From a virus: 49,164 bases of DNA. Positions 13,702-22,857 of the stretch are shown here, one piece after another. The position numbers and the translations under genes were made by a program. The stretch is taken from IMG/VR virus record IMGVR_UViG_3300023174_000245, positions 1-49,164 of that record. One strand, given 5' to 3'. Under the pieces are notes generated by a model. The model saw only the letters and a list, made by a program, of their open reading frames with translations, was not told where the DNA came from and did no database searches. Within the stretch, counting starts at the first letter, position 1. Each line of letters begins with the position of its first letter.

Positions 13702-14025
13702 ATGAAACAATACATTCTTAAAGACGTAGAGTATAAAGCTAAAGACCTTGAAAAGTCCTTTAAGAAGGCTCATAAGATTATTGAGCGTGCGCAGAAGAAA
13801 GTATCTAGAACTGGTAAAGATAAGTCTCTCCTTAGAGCAGCTTGTGAGCTAGGGTACATATGTAATAAGGCGCCTATCACCAAAGATGGTAAGAGGTATG
13901 TTAATCCTATGACAATGGGAGATAAACTATTCCTCGAAGAAATAGGAACATATAAATGCATAGAATTTAAACAAAATGAATTTTTAGATTGCCTGGGCAA
14001 GCAAGTTTATCTACAATGGTATTAA
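13702..14025 (+). CDS. hypothetical protein, 107 aa
   Basis: Basic, helical N-terminal half (KAKDLEKSFKKAHKIIERAQ) and a mixed C-terminal half containing three Cys. Lies between two tRNAs with 5-7 nt gaps, so probably in the same transcript. No recognised family. Confidence 0.65.
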   Translation: MKQYILKDVEYKAKDLEKSFKKAHKIIERAQKKVSRTGKDKSLLRAACELGYICNKAPITKDGKRYVNPMTMGDKLFLEEIGTYKCIEFKQNEFLDCLGKQVYLQWY

Positions 14026-14032
14026 CAATTAT

Positions 14033-14108
14033 GCCTGTGTAGTCCAACGGCAGAGACAAGCGACTTAAAATCGCTCCAGTGTCGGTTCGAATCCGACCAC
14101 AGGTACCA
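14033..14108 (+). tRNA. tRNA-Leu (anticodon TAA) with short variable loop
   Basis: Acceptor GCCTGTG/CACAGGT (G1:U72), D-stem GTC/GAC, anticodon stem AGCGA/TCGCT with loop CTTAAAA, 5-nt variable loop, T-stem GTCGG/CCGAC with loop TTCGAAT, discriminator A, encoded CCA. It reads TTA. Bacterial tRNA-Leu normally has a long variable arm; this one is type I. Confidence 0.88.
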
Positions 14109-14116
14109 ATCAAACA

Positions 14117-14263
14117 ATGAAAACAAAAAATAATATTATCCCTAACGTCAAGCCTTCAACGTTTAAATCGGATAGTCCAAAGACGAAGGCAGCTAATATT
14201 AGGAAGTTCTATAACCCTAATACCCGAGCCCAGCGCTCTGATGCTGGAAGGAAGAGGAAGTAA
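14117..14263 (+). CDS. small basic protein, 48 aa
   Basis: Follows tRNA-Leu by 8 nt. Rich in Lys, Arg, Asn and Ser with no hydrophobic core, ending in a basic run (RRKRK-like). Probably nucleic-acid associated. Unrecognised. Confidence 0.5.
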   Translation: MKTKNNIIPNVKPSTFKSDSPKTKAANIRKFYNPNTRAQRSDAGRKRK

Positions 14264-14273
14264 TCGTTCTACC

Positions 14274-14302
14274 TTGTAATATCTAGAGATATAATATATA
14301 AG
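14274..14302 (+). promoter_or_regulatory. promoter of tRNA-Arg
   Basis: TTGTAA (14274-14279), 17 bp, TATAAG (14297-14302), 7 nt to the first base of tRNA-Arg, so transcription would begin at the mature 5' end. Confidence 0.5.
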
Positions 14303-14309
14303 CTTTAAT

Positions 14310-14382
14310 GCCTCCTCTGGTGGACTCCAGGCTCGCCGCTTCTAACGGTAATGAGAAGATTCGATTTCTTCAGGAGGTACCA
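14310..14382 (+). tRNA. tRNA-Arg (anticodon TCT)
   Basis: Acceptor GCCTCCT/AGGAGGT (G1:U72), anticodon stem of four pairs with loop CTTCTAA, 4-nt variable loop, T-stem GAAGA/TCTTC with loop TTCGATT, discriminator A, encoded CCA. The D-arm is compact (CTGG/CCAG). It reads AGA. An HNH endonuclease gene ends 3 nt downstream on the other strand. Confidence 0.8.
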
Positions 14383-14384
14383 TT

Positions 14385-15131
14385 TTATGTAATATTTAAA
14401 TTTGTTAATATGTGTTTAATTCTTTGGTAATAAAGGCCCATAGCGCCTGGATATCCAAGAGCCTTGCAAATGGCGTTCATGCTCTTACCGTCTTTATGCA
14501 TTGCTATGATTTTTTCCTTATTGAGATTTATACTACCGTGTATCGTGCTGCTGTCTGCTCTATTATTAATAATAGATATATTTCGGCATGATTTACTACA
14601 GTATTTTCGTTTACTTGTTTTGTCCTTTACTTCAAAACTCTGATCACAAATTGGACATATCTTACTTTTTCCGTCAAATTTTATAACCCTTCCACGCTTC
14701 CAGCCACTCTCAATAAAAGCGTCAAGTTCCTCTTTTTGTATTCTTATTGATATTTTTTGATCTATGTTATATATCCATACTTTACCGTAATTGTTATTTT
14801 TTTCTCCGATTTGCCTCTCTGAGGCGTATGCAGAATATTTTTTTCTTAGCCATTCGTATTGCCTATTTTTACTCATACGTTGCATATTAGTTTTTGAGGC
14901 CACGCACATCATCATTGCAGCGCTAATTAATTTATAATTTTTAGGGTAAATTTTCAATAATAATTGATGAGCGATGAAATGTTCTCTCGCAGTGAGGTTA
15001 ACGAGATTATCATCATCGTCATTGCCCCCTAAGCACCTTGGTATTATATGGTGGTTCTCGATATATCCTTGTTGTTTTTTTCTATTTTTCGCTCTATTAA
15101 TAAGATCCGTGTATATTTTTGAATAATGCAT
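14385..15131 (-). CDS. HNH homing endonuclease
   Basis: 248 residues. N-terminal HNH nuclease: ENHHIIPRCLGG (His27-His28), then NLVNLTAREHFIAH, the arrangement of phage free-standing HNH enzymes. The middle carries a two-pair Cys zinc ribbon (CPICDQSF ... YCSKSCRN), and the C-terminus a helix-turn-helix-like segment (NKEKIIAMHKDGKSMNAICK). It is inserted on the minus strand against the 3' end of tRNA-Arg, a classic site for mobile genes. A/T-rich codons fit recent acquisition. Confidence 0.88.
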   Translation of the reverse strand: MHYSKIYTDLINRAKNRKKQQGYIENHHIIPRCLGGNDDDDNLVNLTAREHFIAHQLLLKIYPKNYKLISAAMMMCVASKTNMQRMSKNRQYEWLRKKYSAYASERQIGEKNNNYGKVWIYNIDQKISIRIQKEELDAFIESGWKRGRVIKFDGKSKICPICDQSFEVKDKTSKRKYCSKSCRNISIINNRADSSTIHGSINLNKEKIIAMHKDGKSMNAICKALGYPGAMGLYYQRIKHILTNLNIT

Positions 15132-15229
15132 TCTAATTACTTAATCAACCGTACGCCTACTAATTAGAATATAATAAAGGATTATTTAATAGTTGCCTAA
15201 CAGATATTTGCCGCTAATATTATAAAAAT

Positions 15230-15436
15230 ATGAAAGTTATTTCCGGTATTGGTCTTATTGTATTTGCTATATTTTTGTTTATTATTTGTCCGATTGCTTT
15301 AATTGCTGCAATTAATACACTGTTTAATTTTTATATTCCATATACCGTTGAAACCTGGTTTGCATCAGCTATGCTATATTATTCTTTTGCTCGACCAGGT
15401 CGTTTTATTGATGTTAAGACAAAAACTACTAAATGA
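15230..15436 (+). CDS. small membrane protein, 68 aa
   Basis: Two hydrophobic segments (about 5-30 and 38-50), so a small inner-membrane protein with a basic C-terminus. The next gene overlaps it by 4 nt. The preceding 100 nt hold a possible promoter (TTGCCT and TATTAT 6 nt before the ATG, spacer 19). Family unknown. Confidence 0.6.
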   Translation: MKVISGIGLIVFAIFLFIICPIALIAAINTLFNFYIPYTVETWFASAMLYYSFARPGRFIDVKTKTTK

Positions 15437-15666
15437 AATACGTTGTTGAACGTTGGACAGGTAAAGCTTGGTATCCTTCTATGTGCTCACCATATAAGAC
15501 AATGTCCGAGGTAACCAAACACCTTAGAGAGTATTACTGGCATTATACAGTAGAGAATCCCTATCGTATTAAAGAATACAAAGAAAAGAAGAAAGCCAGG
15601 TACAATCAACCTAAGTTTAGCTTTCAAGATTGGAATTCAGACATTGGAATGGCAGTAAAAATATAA
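15433..15666 (+). CDS. hypothetical protein, 77 aa
   Basis: Overlaps the upstream membrane gene by 4 nt (ATGA). Rich in Trp, Tyr and Lys with no recognised motif. Cytoplasmic by composition. Confidence 0.6.
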   Translation: MKYVVERWTGKAWYPSMCSPYKTMSEVTKHLREYYWHYTVENPYRIKEYKEKKKARYNQPKFSFQDWNSDIGMAVKI

Positions 15667-15715
15667 TTTAACTACTGCATTCATAGGTTTTGTAGATTGA
15701 AATCCTATAAAATCC

Positions 15716-15723
15716 TATAAATA
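15716..15723 (+). promoter_or_regulatory. late promoter TATAAATA for the first large fibre gene
   Basis: Perfect TATAAATA ending 5 nt before the GTG at 15729. It is preceded by a 12-nt direct duplication (AAATCCTATAAA region, 15710-15722). Confidence 0.65.
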
Positions 15724-15728
15724 AACAT

Positions 15729-18700
15729 GTGCAGCTTGTTGACATTATATTAGATAATCGTATCTCTTGTTCCTTCATTGATGATAGCGGTGTTGAGAAT
15801 GTTATTTTCTGCCGTCCGTTAGAGGAAAGTCTTGATAATGTTTCACTAATAGCTACAAAAGATAATGAGTTCATTCATAATTATCTTGAAGAATCAACAG
15901 GCAAGTACCTTGAAACTAGTGTTATTCTAAATGACGGAACTATCTATGAAGGAGTTCGCTTTAAATTAGTTACTATAGAAGAGGGTAAAGAGCTCCCGGC
16001 ATCTACTGTTAACTTCTCATCCTTAGGGGTCCCGTCAGCTACTGATGTTCTCCCTCCTGCACGTTTAATTGAAGAAGATTATAACACAACACTTGAAAAT
16101 ATAGAAGAAGAGGATGACTTTAGTATTCTTTATGATGTTCCAGAAGCTATTGACAATTCCGGAATCGTTAAAAAGGTAAAGGCTCTTGAAACTAAGCTTG
16201 TTACCGAACAGCAAAAGCTTGAGCAGGAAAAGAATAAGCTCAATAAAGAGCGTGTAATTCTAGAAAATGAACGTCGGTTGTCTAAGGCTTTAGAAGATTA
16301 TAAAGCCGAACTCCTCCAGGAAACGTTTTTAGTTAGCAATCATCAAAAAGAGCTTCTTGAGAAATCAATTCAAGATCTTAGTAATTCATTTCAAGAACAA
16401 TTTGATGGTCAACAAATAAATGTTGAAAAGTATCTTGATACCCTCTCTTCAGCAAATTTAGAGGAAGTTAAAAAGTATCAAGACAGTCAGGTTGATAGAA
16501 TTAAAGATCAAATTAATACTCTCATATCTGAACGTCAAGAGAAAAATACTCTAACTACAGACAAGCTCTTACTTGAACGTACTTCTGAGCTTGAATCTAT
16601 TTTTACAGAAAAGCTTATTACCGAGCTTGAAGACCATAAGCGTAACGTAAAGATTGAGATTGACGGTATTAATAATGCATTAGATAACCTTATTGATGAA
16701 AAGCTAAAAGAGAATAACGATAATGTTGATCAACTCTTGGTTAGTAGAGCTGGTGTTCTTCAAGAACAGTTCAATGACAAGCTAACCAAGGACTTAATCG
16801 AACATAAAGATAGTCTCTTCAATGAATTTAAGACTGTATCAACGGAAACAGCTTCAACACTCTTTACTAAAAAAACTGAAGAGCTTAATAGCGCTCTAAC
16901 TATTGTTCTCAATGAACATAGACAGAATTTAGACAACACAGTTACCGGTAAGCTTAATGAAATTAGTTCTACAGTTAATACCTTTAAAACTGAAATTGAT
17001 GGTAAGCTCCCCCAGCTTGACGAAACAATTAAGGACATTAATAAGAGAATTCAAACCCTTGTTATTGAAAAAAAGAACGTTCAACTCTTAGTTGATGATG
17101 CTAGAAAGTATACAGACACTAAGGTAGCCCAGGTATCGGAAGAGGTCATGAATTACGCACGCCGTATTCTTGACTTAGGCAGCGGTGGTGGTTCTAATGC
17201 TGTTCAATACGCCAATGGCGGTACAATGAACGGTAGTCTTAATGTAACCGGTCAATATCTCTCCGGTGGTATTGATATTAGTACCCTTTTTGGTAAGGGA
17301 GGTGGCGGTACAAGTACAGCACAATCAATTTACGTATCCGGTGGTGCAATAGGATCGATTCAACCATTATCAGGATCTAATACAGCTTCTGGATATTTTT
17401 CCAACGTAGCTGGTGGTTCTGGTAATAATGCTTTTGGAGCTTATTCTTTTATAGGCGGTGGATGTCATAATATCACGGTATCTAATTGTTGTGGTTGTGT
17501 AGATTACGCTAGTATTATAAGTGGTGAGAATAATATTATAAGTAGTAATAGTGATAATGTTAGCCGACCTGGTTCCGCAAATCATTCAACCATAGTTGGC
17601 GGTAAGAATAACGTCATGTGTTCCGTGGGAGAAGGTCTTTTTGGCTATAGCTATGTAACTTATTCAAATATAGCCGGGGGCTATGGTAATGTCATGTGTT
17701 CACCCAATGGCGGTGAAGATATATCATACTCAAATATTGCAGGTGGTGGGTGTAATGTTATGTACGGTAATGCAAGTTACTCAAATATAGCTGGAGGTGT
17801 TGGTAATGTCATGTGTGTTACCACTAATAGTGTTTATACGCCGGATAGTTCTGCAAGTTACTCAAATATAGCAGGCGGGCAGGGTAATATTATACACAGT
17901 ATATACGCTGCTATAAATCACTCTGGTATTACAAGTGGTGAGAGTAATAGATTATGTGCTGTAACTTTAGGACCTTTAGCTCCTTATCCACCTATTCGGT
18001 ATGCTATAATAGATCATTCAAATATATCAGGCGGTCAGGGTAATATTATTACAAGCTGTGGGTGCAGTACTGTAAAACACGTAAGTATTGTTGGTGGTCA
18101 TAATAATATTGTTTGTAGTAACACTAATAGTGCTTATTACTGTGCTTGCGTTGTTACTGCAAATATAGCCGGAGGTTGTAGTAATAAAATAATCTCTTCT
18201 TGCGGTGGATCTGTTGTTGGAAATTCAAATATAGCTGGTGGTTGTAATAATACCGTATCTGGTGTTTCACCTACCTACCGAGGTGGGGGAGCTGTTGGTA
18301 ATTCAAATATAGCTGGTGGTACCAATAATACGGTAAGTGCAAGTTATTGTGCTAGTGTTGGTAATTCAAATATAGCCGGGGGTTGTAATAATACTGTATC
18401 TGCTTATGCTAATAGTGTAGACAGCTCTGGTATTGCAAGTGGTTTACATAATACTATATCATCTTTTTATGCCTTTATAAACAATTCAGGTATTGCAAGC
18501 GGGAAGAATAATACAATATGCGCTTGCGGTAGCATAGGTAATTACGGTTTTGGTTATGGAATATGTAGCTCGAACATAGCAGGTGGTGAGAGTAATAGTA
18601 TATGCTCTTATTGCTATAATGAAGTAAGATATGCAAGTATAGCCGGTGGTTCTAATAATACTATTACTGGTAGTGGTAGTTATTCTAATCCCGGTTGTTG

Positions 18701-19244
18701 TACGTTTCATTCTAGCATTGCAGGTGGTTACAACAATTTAATATGTAGTGCTTCTTGTTCTTTCATAGGTGGTGGTGACACAAATTGTACGACAAGTGTA
18801 CTCGCAGTCGTGGTTGGTGGTAATCATAATTGCGCTACAGGTGGTACTTCATTCGTAGGTGGTGGTAGAGTGAATACATCATCAGCACAGTACTCTACAG
18901 TTGTCGGTGGTAATCAGAATTCTAGTACTGGCTATGCAGCTTTTGTCGGGGGTGGTTATAATAATAATGCTTCTGGAGAGTATTCATCCATCATAGGCGG
19001 TGCTAGTAATGATACTAATAGTCAAGCTAATACATTTATTTTAGGCTCTAGTATAACAGCTCCACAATCTGGCTACACCTACGTGAATAATCTCTCATCA
19101 CAAGGTACAATTGCTGCAGCGAATATAAAAATTAATACAGCACCAAGTACATTTACAAATCCTGTAACTGCCTCTGGAACGTTCTTGATAGTAAATATCA
19201 ATGGAACAAATAAAGCACTACAACTCTGGGATTACTCTTCATAA
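15729..19244 (+). CDS. giant tail-fibre/adhesin with coiled coil and YadA-like beta-roll
   Basis: 1171 residues, GTG start set by TATAAATA. Domains: a globular N-terminus (1-130), probably for virion attachment; a very long coiled coil (about 145-475); a linker module YARRILDLGSGGGS plus ANGGTMNGSLNVTGQYLSGG; then about 550 residues of degenerate 14-20-residue repeats of the form SNIAGGxxN / SFIGGGxxN, as in the left-handed beta-roll head of YadA-type trimeric adhesins. The C-terminal module NTFILGSSITAPQSGYTYVN is shared with two other fibres here. Expected to be trimeric and to bind the host surface. The repeats are unusually rich in Cys. Confidence 0.85.
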   Translation: MQLVDIILDNRISCSFIDDSGVENVIFCRPLEESLDNVSLIATKDNEFIHNYLEESTGKYLETSVILNDGTIYEGVRFKLVTIEEGKELPASTVNFSSLGVPSATDVLPPARLIEEDYNTTLENIEEEDDFSILYDVPEAIDNSGIVKKVKALETKLVTEQQKLEQEKNKLNKERVILENERRLSKALEDYKAELLQETFLVSNHQKELLEKSIQDLSNSFQEQFDGQQINVEKYLDTLSSANLEEVKKYQDSQVDRIKDQINTLISERQEKNTLTTDKLLLERTSELESIFTEKLITELEDHKRNVKIEIDGINNALDNLIDEKLKENNDNVDQLLVSRAGVLQEQFNDKLTKDLIEHKDSLFNEFKTVSTETASTLFTKKTEELNSALTIVLNEHRQNLDNTVTGKLNEISSTVNTFKTEIDGKLPQLDETIKDINKRIQTLVIEKKNVQLLVDDARKYTDTKVAQVSEEVMNYARRILDLGSGGGSNAVQYANGGTMNGSLNVTGQYLSGGIDISTLFGKGGGGTSTAQSIYVSGGAIGSIQPLSGSNTASGYFSNVAGGSGNNAFGAYSFIGGGCHNITVSNCCGCVDYASIISGENNIISSNSDNVSRPGSANHSTIVGGKNNVMCSVGEGLFGYSYVTYSNIAGGYGNVMCSPNGGEDISYSNIAGGGCNVMYGNASYSNIAGGVGNVMCVTTNSVYTPDSSASYSNIAGGQGNIIHSIYAAINHSGITSGESNRLCAVTLGPLAPYPPIRYAIIDHSNISGGQGNIITSCGCSTVKHVSIVGGHNNIVCSNTNSAYYCACVVTANIAGGCSNKIISSCGGSVVGNSNIAGGCNNTVSGVSPTYRGGGAVGNSNIAGGTNNTVSASYCASVGNSNIAGGCNNTVSAYANSVDSSGIASGLHNTISSFYAFINNSGIASGKNNTICACGSIGNYGFGYGICSSNIAGGESNSICSYCYNEVRYASIAGGSNNTITGSGSYSNPGCCTFHSSIAGGYNNLICSASCSFIGGGDTNCTTSVLAVVVGGNHNCATGGTSFVGGGRVNTSSAQYSTVVGGNQNSSTGYAAFVGGGYNNNASGEYSSIIGGASNDTNSQANTFILGSSITAPQSGYTYVNNLSSQGTIAAANIKINTAPSTFTNPVTASGTFLIVNINGTNKALQLWDYSS

Positions 19245-19247
19245 TAT

Positions 19248-22200
19248 ATGTCTTTACAAATCGAAACACAACCATTTCAGTTTAATAGTAGTTTAACTAC
19301 ACTAGACGGTCTTACAGCTAGCGGTGCAGTAAGAATAGGTAATAACCTGACCGTTCTTGGTAATATATCTGCCGGTGGTACTGCGACATTTGCCAACACC
19401 GTATTTACAACAACTAGTGCTTTGTGCGCAGTAGCGAATAGTACAGGACCTGCTTTGTATATTGGTCAACAAGGAATCGGTGATCTTGCTTCTTTCTATG
19501 ATCTTAATCCAACGCCGGTTGAAGTCTTACACGTTGGTGCGTCAATTGGTATACCAGGTGTTGGTATCTATACATCAACACCTAATACAGCTCTAACAGT
19601 CGTCGGTGATATATCGGCAACAGGTGTTCTATATACAGCTAATAGTGTTAATTGGAATACAGCATACGCTTCTACTACTGCTTTAAATCTTTCTTCTTCT
19701 TCATGGAACAACTCCTTTACAGTCGTACAGTCAAATAGTGCTAACTGGAATAATGCATATCAATCTGTTTCTTCACAGCCGTATACCTTTATTGCTAGTA
19801 CATCGTCTATTGACACTGTCTTTGGTAGTAATAATGCAACCAATAATTTCTCTAGCGTATTAGGAGGTAATTGTAATTTAGCATCAGGAAACTATTCAAC
19901 TCTTGTTAATGGTTTTAGTAGCTGTGCTACAGGCTATGCAACTTTTGTAGGAGCAGGTTCAGGAAATAGAGCAACTGGTGATTATGCTGTTGTTGTAGGC
20001 GGTAGATGCAATAATGCGTCGGGTGTAGATTCAACAGTCGGCGGTGGTTGTTTCAATAGAGCATTAAATAAGTGCTCAACAGTAGGAGGAGGCGCCCAAA
20101 ATTGTGCAGCTGGAGATCAAGGCACTATCTCCGGTGGTTATCAGAACAGCCTCACAGGTACGTGGGGAACGATAGCGGGCGGACAGAGACATTGTATCAG
20201 TGGAAGCTGTTCATTTATTGGAGGCGGTACTAATAACACGATTGCAGCGGCTGCAGCAGTAATAGCCGGTGGAAGATGTCAGACTTCGTCGGGCATTTAT
20301 TCGACTATCGCAGGTGGCCTTGGTAACTACAATCCCTTAAGAGACTCAATCATCGGTGGAGGTGTTGCAAACCATACTGGTGGTTATGCTCCTTTTAATA
20401 TTACAGCAGCTGCTTCAATCTCTGGTAACGGTTCTCAAACCTGCTTGATTGGTACAGGTATTCAGAGCTGCTTCTCATCACCTTTTACATCTAACAATAT
20501 TTCTGTTTATTATGCTACAGCTGCTAATCCATTAAGCGCTGGTACATTTAGTACAGCTACAATTGCTGCAACTGGTACAAACTATATTATTATTAATGGT
20601 GACTATAGTACCTGTACTGCATCTGGTCTCAGTGCTACAAGCATCTATGTCTATGATAGAGCAATTAATAATACTGGTTATGATAATGTAATTGCTGGTG
20701 GAAAGCTTAATACAGCTTCAGGGTGTTATTCTACTATTGGTGGTGGTCGTTTGAATTGTATAGCAGGTAATTTCTCCACTATTGGTAGCGGATCTAATAA
20801 TAAAGTACTTTCTAATAACTCAACTGTGGGCGGAGGTGGTAACAATACTGCCTCAGGAAGTTATTCTACTGTAGCTGGTGGTTGTGGAAATACGGCAGGT
20901 GGCTTTTTTAGTAACGTCGCTGGTGGTTTTGGTAATAACGCTACTAATAGAGGGGCCATACTAGGTGGTAGAGGTAATACAAATTCTGGTTATTACTCTT
21001 CAATAGCTGGTGGTCAGGGTAACTGTATATGCTCGTCTACATGTTATAATCTTATTGGTACAGGTCATTGTAATGTTATATCATCTAACACATGCTTTAA
21101 CTCCATTGTTGCTGGTAGATTTAATTATAACCCGCTGTCGTTTTCTAATATCGAAGGTGGTTCTTTTAATCATATGGGCGGCTATGCTCCTAATAATATA
21201 ACAGCAGCTGCTTCAATCTCCGGTAATGGTACTAATACTGCTTTAATTCAAACGGGTATTGGTTCGTGCTTTAGCGCTTCTAGTACAACAGGTGCTGTAT
21301 CATTAATGTGGATGACCTCAGGTACAGCTTTCAGTAACCTATCCTCTGCATGTTTTACGACAGCTAACGTTGTTACAAATGCAGCTAACTGTATTATCAT
21401 TAACGGTGATTATAGTACTTGTACAGGAACAGGATTAAGTGCTTGTAATATTTGGGTCTTTGATAGATGCTTAAACCAAGGCGGATGCTTTAACTTTATT
21501 GGTGGTGGTGTATTGAATACAGCTTCTAACTGTTATAGTACTATTGGTGGTGGAATAAGAAACGTAGCATCATGTTTCTATACAACAGTTGGCGGTGGCT
21601 TTTTCAACGCAGCATCATGTAACTATTCAACTGTAGCTGGCGGTCAATGTAATACAGCTTCAGGAACTTATAGCTTTGTTGGTGGTGGTCTTATTAATAA
21701 TGCTGGTCCAAGAAGTGGTATATTAGGCGGTAGAAGCAATACAGCATCAGCATATTATAGTGCTATTGTTGCAGGAAATAATAACTGTATCTGTAGTACA
21801 AACAGCAATCCTAACAATAGCTTTATTGGTGCGGGGTCCCGAAACACCACACAAAACCGCTGGGCTGTAATTGGTGGTGGTTGTTGTAATAACGTAAGTG
21901 GGTGTTGGGGGGTTATAGGTGGTGGTTATTTGAATACAGTATCTGGATTGTATTCATTTGTCGCAGGTGGTTCTGCTAATGATACAAAAGGATTCACTAA
22001 CACATTTATTTTAGGTTCAAACTTGAGTGCTTCACAAGTTAACTATACATATGTTAACAACATTAGTGCCCAAAGTACAATAAGTGCTCCATCAATTAGT
22101 GCGGTAACGTTCTACGGGGATGGATCAAAATTAACAGGCATTACAAGCGGTGGTGGTAGTGGTCTATATTTGCCGCTCTCTGGCGGAACAATGACAGGTG

Positions 22201-22850
22201 GTTTGTCGGCTCCATCGTTATCTGCAAATAATTTTTATGGGTCAGGGAGTGAAGCTATACTATCTGATGGGTTGTCAGCAAATAATACAGGCCAGGGAAC
22301 AAATACACTTTCCTTGAATTTCTCAAATGGTGTATATATTGGAGGTAATGGTTCATTATCAGCTACAAATATCTATGCTAATGGTGTATCTAGATTTAAC
22401 TATCTGAGCGCTGATGGTAGCGCGACACCTACAGGAAATTCTATCGCACCATACGGCTTGACATCTTTTACATTAGCGGCTAATGGTGTGTATGAGTTGT
22501 TATATGAATTACATTTTGCAAAAACGGTTACAGGTAATACTGTGTACACGGTATCTGCATCTAACACAATGACAACTGTTAGCTTAGAAGCTGTTAATAC
22601 TGCTGCAGCGGGAGGCGGTTCATTTGGTACTGCTGTAAAAGCTTCTGCACTAGGTAGCTCTATATCAACCCTCGCTACATCTGCAGCAACAACAAATACA
22701 GGTACCACACAAAATGTTACTATAAGAAGTCTTATTATTAATGGTAGTACGAATAATACAGTTACCATAGCTGTCACAAATTCAACAGGAACAAACCCAA
22801 CACTAACTCCTAAGGCAGGTAGCTACGGTACATTAACGAGAATAGCATAA
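19248..22850 (+). CDS. giant fibre protein with YadA-like beta-roll repeats
   Basis: 1200 residues, starting 3 nt after the previous stop. N-terminal beta-rich region (1-170) without coiled coil, then two long blocks of YadA-like repeats (STIGGGxxNxASGxY) separated by a conserved spacer that occurs twice (NITAAASISGNG ... IIINGDYSTCTASGLSA). The shared NTFILGS/YTYVNN module follows, then a collagen-like SGGGSG linker and a C-terminal beta domain (about 1030-1200) that may be the receptor-binding tip. Probably the distal part of the fibre begun at 15729. Confidence 0.85.
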   Translation: MSLQIETQPFQFNSSLTTLDGLTASGAVRIGNNLTVLGNISAGGTATFANTVFTTTSALCAVANSTGPALYIGQQGIGDLASFYDLNPTPVEVLHVGASIGIPGVGIYTSTPNTALTVVGDISATGVLYTANSVNWNTAYASTTALNLSSSSWNNSFTVVQSNSANWNNAYQSVSSQPYTFIASTSSIDTVFGSNNATNNFSSVLGGNCNLASGNYSTLVNGFSSCATGYATFVGAGSGNRATGDYAVVVGGRCNNASGVDSTVGGGCFNRALNKCSTVGGGAQNCAAGDQGTISGGYQNSLTGTWGTIAGGQRHCISGSCSFIGGGTNNTIAAAAAVIAGGRCQTSSGIYSTIAGGLGNYNPLRDSIIGGGVANHTGGYAPFNITAAASISGNGSQTCLIGTGIQSCFSSPFTSNNISVYYATAANPLSAGTFSTATIAATGTNYIIINGDYSTCTASGLSATSIYVYDRAINNTGYDNVIAGGKLNTASGCYSTIGGGRLNCIAGNFSTIGSGSNNKVLSNNSTVGGGGNNTASGSYSTVAGGCGNTAGGFFSNVAGGFGNNATNRGAILGGRGNTNSGYYSSIAGGQGNCICSSTCYNLIGTGHCNVISSNTCFNSIVAGRFNYNPLSFSNIEGGSFNHMGGYAPNNITAAASISGNGTNTALIQTGIGSCFSASSTTGAVSLMWMTSGTAFSNLSSACFTTANVVTNAANCIIINGDYSTCTGTGLSACNIWVFDRCLNQGGCFNFIGGGVLNTASNCYSTIGGGIRNVASCFYTTVGGGFFNAASCNYSTVAGGQCNTASGTYSFVGGGLINNAGPRSGILGGRSNTASAYYSAIVAGNNNCICSTNSNPNNSFIGAGSRNTTQNRWAVIGGGCCNNVSGCWGVIGGGYLNTVSGLYSFVAGGSANDTKGFTNTFILGSNLSASQVNYTYVNNISAQSTISAPSISAVTFYGDGSKLTGITSGGGSGLYLPLSGGTMTGGLSAPSLSANNFYGSGSEAILSDGLSANNTGQGTNTLSLNFSNGVYIGGNGSLSATNIYANGVSRFNYLSADGSATPTGNSIAPYGLTSFTLAANGVYELLYELHFAKTVTGNTVYTVSASNTMTTVSLEAVNTAAAGGGSFGTAVKASALGSSISTLATSAATTNTGTTQNVTIRSLIINGSTNNTVTIAVTNSTGTNPTLTPKAGSYGTLTRIA

Positions 22851-22857
22851 TACCAGT

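Noticed and set aside
17370-18710. Minus-strand open frames rich in Thr, Ile and Ser under the fibre genes
   Set aside because: Compositional shadows of the repeat region on the opposite strand.
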